Assembly: GCA_031263805.1 (NCBI GenBank)
Contig: JAISFB010000167.1
Span: 1-6,136 of the forward strand
DNA: 6,136 nucleotides
Source: Oscillospiraceae bacterium
GTDB lineage: Bacteria > Bacillota > Clostridia > Oscillospirales > Oscillospiraceae
Direction: 5' to 3'
Position numbers and translations under genes: made by a program. The notes under the pieces are model-generated. The model had not been told where the DNA came from and did not search any database. It worked only from the letters and a program-made list of their open reading frames with translations. Of the stretch, positions 1 through 6,136 are shown piece after piece; positions within the stretch are counted from its first letter, which is position 1; every line of letters begins with the position of its first letter.

Positions 1-171
1 CCGATACAGTCATTAATGCCGTTACGCGGACTCGTCAACCTTGAGCGTATACAGATACTTCGGGAGGTATATGATAATCTGCCGGAGGAGGAACGCGAGA
101 TATTTCCGGTTCCGGTTTATGACCCCATGAAATACACCACCGGCGGAGTCATGGTGGCCCTTACAGAATGA
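1..171 (+). CDS. C-terminal end of an unidentified protein (partial at the left edge)
   Basis: Frame 1 is open from the first base to a TGA at 169-171, giving 56 residues that end in GGVMVALTE. The piece reads as soluble protein: a charged, probably helical stretch (LERIQILREVYDNLPEEERE) followed by a Pro/Tyr-containing tail (VPVYDPMKYTTGG). There is no membrane segment or recognisable motif, and I cannot assign a family. An internal ATG at 16 could in principle start a 51-residue protein, but no Shine-Dalgarno precedes it, so a truncated longer gene is more likely. It looks less GC-biased at third codon positions than addB and addA, with codons such as TTA, ATA, AAT and TAT. It points the same way as addB but lies 322 bp upstream, with a candidate promoter between, so it is probably not in the same operon. 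No clear terminator hairpin follows it. Confidence 0.55.
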   Translation, partial: PIQSLMPLRGLVNLERIQILREVYDNLPEEEREIFPVPVYDPMKYTTGGVMVALTE

Positions 172-353
172 TTTGCGGCTGCACCGGCTCCGCGCGCTTA
201 CTCTCACGGCTTCTACGCGCGTTGCCTAACTTCTTCGCGTAGCTATCCGAAAGCGATTCGACAAGCGGGATTACCTTGCAAAGCAGGCCGTTGATTTTCC
301 GGTGCCGGTCGGGGAGCCTGCAGTACATTCCCTTACCCTTGTGCTCCAAAATA

Positions 354-377
354 CATTTGATAAACTGATATCAAATG
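354..377. repeat. Perfect 8-bp inverted repeat with 8-bp spacer, possible operator
   Basis: CATTTGAT (354-361) and ATCAAATG (370-377) are exact reverse complements, separated by AAACTGAT. The element is AT-rich in a GC-rich setting. The arm centres are 16 bp apart, compatible with a dimeric DNA-binding protein. It ends 25 bp before the candidate -35 box at 403. There is no T-run, and the stem is AT-rich, so a terminator is unlikely. Seen directly: the symmetry. Inferred: an operator role, for addBA or for something on the other strand. Confidence 0.5.
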
Positions 378-402
378 CGAAATTCCTTTGCATAGACGCC
401 TC

Positions 403-431
403 TTGTATTCGGCTTTCCCGGGTGATATACT
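403..431 (+). promoter_or_regulatory. Candidate sigma-A type promoter for addBA (extended -10)
   Basis: A -35-like TTGTAT (403-408; only the TTG matches consensus) is followed by a 17-bp spacer and TATACT (426-431; five of six positions match TATAAT). TG at 423-424 makes it an extended -10 (TGnTATACT), which would compensate for the weak -35. Transcription would start near 438, leaving a leader of about 55 nt that contains the direct repeat and the addB ribosome binding site. It is the best promoter-like arrangement I see between the upstream gene and addB. Confidence 0.45.
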
Positions 432-449
432 GACCGCGGCGGATATTTT

Positions 450-475
450 GACGGATTTGCGCGGACGGCTTTGCG
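450..475 (+). repeat. Near-perfect 12-bp direct repeat in the addB leader
   Basis: GACGGATTTGCG (450-461) is repeated as GACGGCTTTGCG (464-475), with 11 of 12 bases identical and a 14-bp period. The second copy ends one base before the AAAGGAGG ribosome binding site, so it lies within the predicted leader mRNA. It could be a protein binding site at the DNA or RNA level, or just a slippage duplication. I know of no described addAB control element of this form. Confidence 0.5.
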
Positions 476-476
476 T

Positions 477-484
477 AAAGGAGG
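477..484 (+). promoter_or_regulatory. Strong Shine-Dalgarno of addB
   Basis: AAAGGAGG is an essentially full match to the anti-Shine-Dalgarno. The GGAGG core ends 9 nt before the ATG at 494. This fixes the addB start, since the Walker A motif lies only a few codons downstream. Confidence 0.9.
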
Positions 485-493
485 CGGCAAGCG

Positions 494-3400
494 ATGGTGA
501 GACTTATCATAGGACGCGCCGGCAGCGGAAAAACGCGGCTCGTTATGGAGGAAATAAAGCGCCGCGCCGAGGCAGGGGAGCGCCGCCTGACGCTCATAGT
601 GCCCGAGCAATATTCCCACGACGCCGAACGGCAGCTTTTACGCGTGGTCGGCGACGGTCTGTCGCTGCACGGCGAGGCTCTCAGCTTTAAGAGGCTGGCC
701 GCGCGGGTCGCAGAGGACGCGGGTGAGGCCGTACAGGAGCTCGATCCGGGAGGGGCTCTGCTGACGATGTACCGCGCCGCCGGCGCCGTTTCCGGCAAGC
801 TTGAGGTCTACGACTTATCCGAACGCCGGGCGCATTTCGCGGAAGCGCTGCTTCAGACCGTGACCGAGCTGAAAAACAGTGCTGTTACTCCGGAGGCGCT
901 GCGCGAGGCGTCGATTGGCGCGCGCGGAGAGCTCGGGAAAAAGCTCCGCGATCTCTCGCTCATAATGTCCGCGTTTGACGCGCGGACGGAGCAAACGGGT
1001 GCAAAAGACCTCAGCGCTCAAATACTGCGGCTGGCGGAAACGATAGGGGAGAGCGAGTATGCAGCCGCGGCGGTGTATTTTGACGGTTTTAATGATTTTA
1101 CGGCGCCGGAGGCGCGCGTCATAGCGTCGCTGATACGCTGCGGCGCGGAGACTGCGTTTTGCCTCACGGTACCGGATATCGCGGGCGGGGAGGATGTGTT
1201 CCGCCCGGCGAGAGAGACGGCGGATTGGCTGATATCCAAGGCTCTCGAATACGGCGAAAAGTACGAGCTTATCAGCCTTGACGATAAATCTGCGCGCGGC
1301 TTGGACCCGGCGTTCGTGGAAGCGGCCGTATTCGGCGGCGGCGGGGGAGAGCTCCCGGCGGACGGCGGCCATGGCTGCGGTATTGAGCTTTACGCCGCGC
1401 CGGACGCCGTGACGGAATGCGAATACGCGGCGGCGATAGCAGCAAAGCTCGTCCGCGACGGATACCGCCGGGGAGATATCGCCGTGTATTCGCGGGGGGA
1501 CGACTCATATCCCAAGCTCTGCGAAAGCGTTTTTGAGCGCTGCGGTATACCCGTGTTCCGCGGCGGGCGCGACGGCATACTCGAAAAGCCACCCGTGAGG
1601 CTCATCGCTAAAGCGCTTGAAATCGTCTCGTCGAACTGGGAATACGAGGACGTATTCGCCTATCTCAAAACAGGCCTTGCCGGGATATCGCCCGACGAAC
1701 TTGACGCTCTCGAATCCGCCGCGATACGCGCGGACGTCCGCGGGCTCCGGGCCTGGACGCGCCCCGAGCCGTGGCGCGCTATACCGGAGGACAGCGCGCT
1801 TAACGCCGTGCGGCTGTCGGCGGCGCTGCCGCTCGCAGAGCTGGACGCCGCACTGAAGGCCGCCGGCTCCGGCGGTGAAATGCTGCGCGCGCTGTACGCG
1901 TTTCTCGAAAAAATATGTCTGCCGGAAACGCTGACGGAGCGCTCAGCCGAGCTTGAAGCGGCGGGGTACAAGCGCCTTTCGGTCGAATACTCGCAGATGT
2001 GGGATATCATCGTCGAGGCGCTCGACCAGATGTATACGGCGCTTGAGGACGCCGTAATGACGCCGCCCGAGCTCGCCCGGCTGTTTTCGCTGCTCGCCTC
2101 GCGCCGCGACGTCGGGGTCATACCCGTGTCGCTCGACCGCGTTACGGTCGGAGATATGGCGATGAATCGCCGCCGCGATATCAGGGCGCTTATCGTGATA
2201 GGCGCGTCCGATTCCAATATGCCGTCGCTGCCGGGCTTATCCGGCGTGCTCTCCGACGCCGAGCGCGACGAGATGATCGAAAATCTGAAAATACCGCTGC
2301 GCGACAATTCGGAGCGGCTGCTTTACCGCGAGATGAACGTCATATACTCGGCGCTCACACTGCCGTCCGAAAAGCTGATAGTTATCTATCCGGACGGGGC
2401 GGGAGCACGGGCGTCGTTCGTCGTGGAGCGGCTTCAGGGCTTGCCGGGGCTTGTTCCGCGGCGCCTCGGCGAGCTTGAATACAGGCCGGTTTCTGAGCTT
2501 GCGGCACTCGCCCGCGCGAGGGCCGCTACAAATGCCGGCACCGTCTCCGGGCGTGGGACGTTGTCCGGCGGCGCCGCCGTGAGGATTTACGGAAAAACGG
2601 CCAGGCTGTCGGCGACGCGTATAGAGAAGTTTTTTTCCTGCAAATTCGCGTTTTTCATACAAAACGGTCTGCGCGCGAGACCGCGCAAGCCGGAAAAGTT
2701 CGACGCCGCGCGCGCCGGGACGTTTACGCATTTTGTCTTAGAGCGGACGGCGGCCGCCGTCCGGGAGCTCGGAGGTTTCAAAAATGCCTCGGACGACGAC
2801 GTCCGGGAGCTCACGCGGCGCTTTTCGCAAGAGTATATCGACGACGGCTTCCCGGAAAGCGGTCCGGGCGCGGCGCGGCTGCAGTATCTGCTCTCCCGGC
2901 TCGCCGCCGACACGGAGCGCGTGACGCTCGACCTGAAAGGAGAGCTCGAACGCTCCGACTTTGAGCCGCTGGAATTCGAGTCGGCCTTCCGCGCCGCCGC
3001 CGCCGACGGAGAGCTCGAAATATCGGGGATCATCGACAGGGTGGACGGCTGGACGCGCGGCGGCAAGCTGTATATCCGCGTCGCCGATTACAAGACGGGG
3101 AAAAAATCGTTCTCACTGTCGGATATTTATTACGGAATGAATATGCAGCTGCCGATATATATGTACGCCCTCGAACGCGCGGGGGAATTTGAGACCGTTC
3201 CCGCCGGCATACTCTACATTCCGGCCCGCGACGAGCTTTATCAGGCGGACAAAAACGTCGGCGACGAGATAATAGCCGCGGAGCTGGCGAAGTCCAAGCG
3301 GCGGCGCGGTCTGCTGCTGAACGTCCCGGAGGTCATCGACGCTATGGAGCGCGGCGCGGAAAAGCGCTATCTCCCCGTGCGGGAAAAGGATGGGGCGTAC

Positions 3401-3667
3401 ACCGGAGACTCGCTTGTCACGGGCGAGCAGCTTGAAAGCTTGCTGGCGTATGTCGGGGATACGCTTCACGGCGCTGCGCGAGAGCTCCGCGGCGGAAATA
3501 TAGCCGCCGACCCGTATTTCAAAAGCGATACCGACAACGCCTGCCTTTACTGCGAATACAAGGCGGCGTGCCTGTTCGGCGCGTTCCCGGGGGACAAGCC
3601 GCGCGCATTGCAGGGCATTTCGTCCAAAGAGTTCTGGGAGAGGATAGGGCATATCGATGGGCGGTAA
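494..3667 (+). CDS. addB: AddB (RexB-like) subunit of the AddAB helicase-nuclease
   Basis: This 1057-residue protein is the AddB subunit of the cytoplasmic AddAB complex, which resects double-strand DNA ends for RecA-dependent repair. The N-terminus carries Walker A GRAGSGKT (7-14, Lys13), then VPEQY (36-40) and LSFKRLA (63-69), all typical of AddB. A Gly-rich linker lies at 281-285. The family signature around VTVGD (550-554) and ALIVIGASDSNMP (565-577) is present, followed by a LSDAER segment. The C-terminal PD-(D/E)XK RecB-like nuclease has His746, Asp848 (GIIDRVD), Asp865 and Lys867 (VADYKTGKK), and Gln885/Tyr889 (MQLPIY). Cys716 (FFSCKFAFF) plus Cys1017, Cys1020 and Cys1026 (C-x2-C-x5-C) form the expected 4Fe-4S staple. 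In B. subtilis, AddB keeps ATP binding but is not the motor, and it reads Chi. The length is somewhat short of B. subtilis AddB (about 1166 residues) but within the family range. The strong Shine-Dalgarno sets the start. The end overlaps addA by 11 nt. No frameshift or missing key residue was seen. Confidence 0.96.
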   Translation: MVRLIIGRAGSGKTRLVMEEIKRRAEAGERRLTLIVPEQYSHDAERQLLRVVGDGLSLHGEALSFKRLAARVAEDAGEAVQELDPGGALLTMYRAAGAVSGKLEVYDLSERRAHFAEALLQTVTELKNSAVTPEALREASIGARGELGKKLRDLSLIMSAFDARTEQTGAKDLSAQILRLAETIGESEYAAAAVYFDGFNDFTAPEARVIASLIRCGAETAFCLTVPDIAGGEDVFRPARETADWLISKALEYGEKYELISLDDKSARGLDPAFVEAAVFGGGGGELPADGGHGCGIELYAAPDAVTECEYAAAIAAKLVRDGYRRGDIAVYSRGDDSYPKLCESVFERCGIPVFRGGRDGILEKPPVRLIAKALEIVSSNWEYEDVFAYLKTGLAGISPDELDALESAAIRADVRGLRAWTRPEPWRAIPEDSALNAVRLSAALPLAELDAALKAAGSGGEMLRALYAFLEKICLPETLTERSAELEAAGYKRLSVEYSQMWDIIVEALDQMYTALEDAVMTPPELARLFSLLASRRDVGVIPVSLDRVTVGDMAMNRRRDIRALIVIGASDSNMPSLPGLSGVLSDAERDEMIENLKIPLRDNSERLLYREMNVIYSALTLPSEKLIVIYPDGAGARASFVVERLQGLPGLVPRRLGELEYRPVSELAALARARAATNAGTVSGRGTLSGGAAVRIYGKTARLSATRIEKFFSCKFAFFIQNGLRARPRKPEKFDAARAGTFTHFVLERTAAAVRELGGFKNASDDDVRELTRRFSQEYIDDGFPESGPGAARLQYLLSRLAADTERVTLDLKGELERSDFEPLEFESAFRAAAADGELEISGIIDRVDGWTRGGKLYIRVADYKTGKKSFSLSDIYYGMNMQLPIYMYALERAGEFETVPAGILYIPARDELYQADKNVGDEIIAAELAKSKRRRGLLLNVPEVIDAMERGAEKRYLPVREKDGAYTGDSLVTGEQLESLLAYVGDTLHGAARELRGGNIAADPYFKSDTDNACLYCEYKAACLFGAFPGDKPRALQGISSKEFWERIGHIDGR
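3636..3649 (+). promoter_or_regulatory. Purine-rich ribosome binding region of addA inside addB
   Basis: GGGAG (3636-3640), AGG (3641-3643) and AGGG (3646-3649) precede the addA ATG at 3657. The AGGG lies 7 nt upstream and is the best-placed element. It is weaker than the addB site. Because the addA start lies before the addB stop, ribosomes finishing addB probably help initiate addA by translational coupling. Confidence 0.5.
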
Positions 3668-6136
3668 TTTTTCACCGACGCCGGAGCAGCGCGAGGCCAT
3701 CGACGCCCGCGGCTCGGCGCTGCTTATTTCTGCGGGCGCGGGCTCCGGCAAGACGCGCGTTTTGACCGAGCGGCTGATGTCTTATCTCACCGACGAGCGC
3801 GCGCCCTGCGATGTGGACGATTTTTTGATAATCACATACACGCGCGCCGCCGCGGGCGAGCTTCGAGGCAGGATCATCTCGGCAATATCGGAGCAGCTTC
3901 GCGCCGACCCGAAAAACCGCCGTATGCGCCGCCAGTCCGTACTCGCGCACCGCGCGGAGATAGATACGATACACAGCTTTTGCGGCAGGATCGCGCGCGA
4001 AAACGCCCATGCTCTCGGCATTTCCCCGGATTTCAGGATCGCGGAGGAAAGCGAGTGCGCGGCTATAAAGACCGCCGTCGCGGAACGCTTACTCGACGCG
4101 AGGTATGAGCGCCTCGACGAATATAAAAGCTTTTCGCGGCTTGTGGACACGATATCTCCCGGCAGGGACGACGCGCGGCTCGCGGAGCTGATGCTTGATT
4201 TGTACGGCAAGCTGCGCAGCCATTATGACGAGGAGCGCTGGATAGCGCGGCGGCTTGAAGACTTGCGCCTCGGCGCGTCGTCTGACGCTGCCGATACCGC
4301 GTGGGGGCGCCTTATCCTGAAAAAAGCGCGCCAAATCGCCGGGTATTGGAGCGCCCGCGCGTTATTGGTGCTCGATGGGCTTGACCCCGGAGGCGAGGAG
4401 TACAGGCTGTTCGGCGCGTGCTTTGAGTACGCGCGCTCCGGCACGGACGCATTTCTCGCGGCGTCGCAGCGAGGCTGGGATGACGCGGCGGCAGCGGCGC
4501 GCTTTGCCTTCCCGCGGGCGAAGCCTTGTAAAAAAGGGCTTTTTGACGATATAAAGTCGGAGTGGGAGCGCTGCCGGGCGGGGCTGCGCGAGCTTGCGGA
4601 GCTGTTCCCCGCGAGCTCCGAGGAAATTTCTGAGGATATATCCGCCGTCTATCCGGTGACGGAAGCGCTGTTTGAACTCGTGACCGATTTTTCCGCCGAG
4701 TACTTAAATGAAAAGCGGCGGCGGCGGATAGCCGATTTTTCGGATTTAGAGCATTTCGCCCTAAAGCTGCTGTGCGACGCGGAGACCGGTTCCCCGACGG
4801 AGCTCGCCGCGGAAATCTCCGCGCGCTACCGCGAAATAATGGTCGATGAATATCAGGACGTTTCCGCGATACAGGAGCGCATATTCGGAGCCGTCTCGCG
4901 CGGCGGGCGCAAGCTCGTCGCCGTGGGCGACGTCCGGCAGTCGATATACCGCTTCCGGCTTGCGGAGCCGTCGATTTTTCTTGAAAAATACCGGTCGTTC
5001 AGGGACATATTGCCCGACTCCGTCGAAGCTCGGGACTCCGGTCCCGGCTCGGAAAACGCGCAGGGACGCCGCGCGATACTCTCCCGCAGCTTTCGTTCCC
5101 GCGGAAGCATAATCGACGCCGTAAATCACGTGTTCAGCCTTGTTATGTCGGAGGAATTCGGCGAGCTGGACTACACGGAGCGCGAATATCTGACGCCCGG
5201 CCCGGATAAGGACGGCGGCCCGCCGGTCGAGCTAGATATCATATCGCTCGTAACTGATGACGGCGGCGAAGAAGCCGCGGACGGCTACGCTCCGAAGCTC
5301 GACAAGAGGGAATGCGAGGCGCGGTTTATCGCGGCGCGCGCGAAAGAGCTCATAGCTTCCGGCTTTATACTGCCGTTTGACGGCGGGCGGCGGGCGAATT
5401 ATTCCGACGTCGTCATCCTGCTGCGCGTAAAAAAACACGCCCGAATTTACCGTGACGCCCTGCGGGAGCTCGGGATCCCGGCGGAGCTGCCGGAAGCGGA
5501 GGCGTTTTTCGACAGGCCTGAGGTGGAAACGGCGCTCGCGCTTTTATCGGTCATAGACAATCCGCGCGACGATATAGCGCTTATCGCCGCGCTGCGCTCG
5601 CCCGCCTACGCTTTCACGCCTGACGAGCTGGCGGAAATACGCCTCCGCCGCCCGGACGGGGATTTCTACGACGCGCTTATTTTATACGCCGATTCCGACG
5701 AAAAATCGCGGCGCTTTCTCACGGAGCTCGAAGACTTCCGCGCGCTCGCGCCGGAGCTCGGCGCGGAGCGCACGCTGTGGCTTCTATACAACAGGACGGA
5801 GCTTCCGGCGCTTGTGAGCGCCGAGACGGTAAACGGCGCGGAGCGCCGGGCGGGGCTTATGCGGCTGATAGAGTACGCCCGCGGGGCGGCGGCGACGGGG
5901 CGCGTCAGCTTGTTCGATTTTCTGCGCTTTGTCCGTAAGCTCCGGGAGCATAACGCCGGGACGGACGCGGCGCCAGCTTCTTACGGCGGGACCGGCGCCG
6001 TGAGGATAATGACGGCGCACAAATCGAAAGGGCTTGAATTCCCGATAGTTTTTCTCGCCGATATGTCAAGACAATTTAATTTCACGGACTCGCGCGAAAA
6101 GCTGCTGTTCCACCGCGAGCTCGGCGTCGGCCCTAA
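3657..6136 (+). CDS. addA: AddA (RexA-like) helicase-nuclease subunit, N-terminal 826 residues (partial at the right edge)
   Basis: The frame is open from ATG 3657 to the window end. It encodes the motor subunit of AddAB, an SF1A 3'-5' helicase of the UvrD/RecB type. Motifs in order: Q motif FSPTPEQ (Gln11); Walker A AGAGSGKT (26-33, Lys32); Ia ITYTRAAAGEL (59-69); Ib IDTIHSFC (102-109); the family segment DFSDLEH (360-366); Walker B VDEYQD (396-401, Asp397/Glu398); III GDVRQSIYRFR (424-434); IV LSRSFRSR (475-482); V TAHKSKGLEFP (786-796). Small departures from the usual Firmicutes wording are Arg427 where GDxKQ is common and Ser478 where NFRS is common; neither removes a catalytic residue. 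About a third of the protein is still missing: motif VI and the C-terminal PD-(D/E)XK nuclease that cuts the other strand. The start is supported by the Q motif beginning at residue 5 and by the overlap with the end of addB, which implies one operon and equal expression. The GC-rich codon style matches addB. Confidence 0.96.
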   Translation, partial: MGGNFSPTPEQREAIDARGSALLISAGAGSGKTRVLTERLMSYLTDERAPCDVDDFLIITYTRAAAGELRGRIISAISEQLRADPKNRRMRRQSVLAHRAEIDTIHSFCGRIARENAHALGISPDFRIAEESECAAIKTAVAERLLDARYERLDEYKSFSRLVDTISPGRDDARLAELMLDLYGKLRSHYDEERWIARRLEDLRLGASSDAADTAWGRLILKKARQIAGYWSARALLVLDGLDPGGEEYRLFGACFEYARSGTDAFLAASQRGWDDAAAAARFAFPRAKPCKKGLFDDIKSEWERCRAGLRELAELFPASSEEISEDISAVYPVTEALFELVTDFSAEYLNEKRRRRIADFSDLEHFALKLLCDAETGSPTELAAEISARYREIMVDEYQDVSAIQERIFGAVSRGGRKLVAVGDVRQSIYRFRLAEPSIFLEKYRSFRDILPDSVEARDSGPGSENAQGRRAILSRSFRSRGSIIDAVNHVFSLVMSEEFGELDYTEREYLTPGPDKDGGPPVELDIISLVTDDGGEEAADGYAPKLDKRECEARFIAARAKELIASGFILPFDGGRRANYSDVVILLRVKKHARIYRDALRELGIPAELPEAEAFFDRPEVETALALLSVIDNPRDDIALIAALRSPAYAFTPDELAEIRLRRPDGDFYDALILYADSDEKSRRFLTELEDFRALAPELGAERTLWLLYNRTELPALVSAETVNGAERRAGLMRLIEYARGAAATGRVSLFDFLRFVRKLREHNAGTDAAPASYGGTGAVRIMTAHKSKGLEFPIVFLADMSRQFNFTDSREKLLFHRELGVGP

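Larger units (their letters stand above)
172..476. other. Intergenic stretch without a convincing gene
   Basis: Between the stop of the upstream gene and the addB ribosome binding site I find no + strand reading frame with a start and a plausible Shine-Dalgarno. A frame on the - strand is open across 161-370 (69 codons), but only TTG or an internal ATG could start it and no clear ribosome binding site precedes them. Its product is basic and matches nothing I recognise. Small inverted repeats occur: CTACGCG at 213-219 with its complement at 236-242 (16-nt loop), and CCGGTGCCGG at 299-308. Neither is followed by a T-run, so neither is a convincing terminator. The right part carries the inverted repeat, promoter and direct repeat listed separately. 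Confidence 0.6.

Noticed and set aside
213..242. Inverted repeat CTACGCG / CGCGTAG as a terminator of the upstream gene
   Set aside because: The stem is only 7 bp with a 16-nt loop and no T-run follows; such repeats are common in CG-rich DNA.
388..690. 100-codon + strand frame starting with TTG
   Set aside because: It has no Shine-Dalgarno, runs through the addB ribosome binding site and start in another frame, and its product is low-complexity and Arg-rich.
271..798. 175-codon open frame on the - strand containing SPTGTGKST
   Set aside because: Most of it lies antisense to the well-supported start of addB and is Arg/Ser/Ala-rich, as expected for the shadow of a GC-rich gene. The P-loop-like string is at the very end, with no helicase sequence after it.
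1331..1370. GGC repeat tract encoding five glycines in AddB
   Set aside because: It falls in a variable linker between conserved blocks, stays in frame, and is too short to suggest repeat instability or a fusion point.
1660..2307. Long - strand open frame (215 codons) inside addB
   Set aside because: The product is Ser/Arg/Ala-rich without motifs and lies entirely antisense to conserved AddB sequence; it is a codon-bias shadow.
3113..3751. 212-codon - strand frame spanning the addB/addA junction
   Set aside because: It is antisense to the AddB nuclease domain, the Fe-S cysteines and the AddA Walker A region, all clearly coding on the + strand.

Overview
The window is GC-rich and almost entirely coding on the + strand. 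It carries the two genes of an AddAB-type (RexBA) ATP-dependent helicase-nuclease in the order addB then addA. AddAB instead of RecBCD, the Firmicutes-style AddB start (Walker A at the N-terminus followed by a VPEQ motif), the four Fe-S cysteines and the frequent ATA (Ile) and AGG (Arg) codons point to a high-GC member of the Clostridia or a related Firmicutes lineage. This is inference from protein style; no rRNA or other marker is present.

Layout: positions 1-171 hold the last 56 codons of a gene that began before the window and that I do not recognise. Positions 172-493 have no convincing gene. They contain a perfect 8-8-8 inverted repeat (354-377), a plausible extended -10 promoter (403-431), a near-perfect 12-bp direct repeat with 14-bp period (450-475) and a consensus Shine-Dalgarno (477-484). 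addB (494-3667) is complete. addA starts at 3657, inside the end of addB (11-nt overlap), and runs off the right edge after 826 codons, so its last UvrD motif and C-terminal nuclease domain are not visible.

Together the two proteins would form a heterodimer that loads on double-strand DNA ends. AddA supplies the SF1A (UvrD/RecB-type) motor and one nuclease. AddB supplies the second nuclease, an Fe-S staple and, in studied members, Chi recognition. Resection then yields a 3' tail for RecA. All catalytic and cluster residues that fall within the window are present, so both genes look functional. I see no mobile element, CRISPR array, RNA gene or new defence system. The most unexplained part is the short region upstream of addB.
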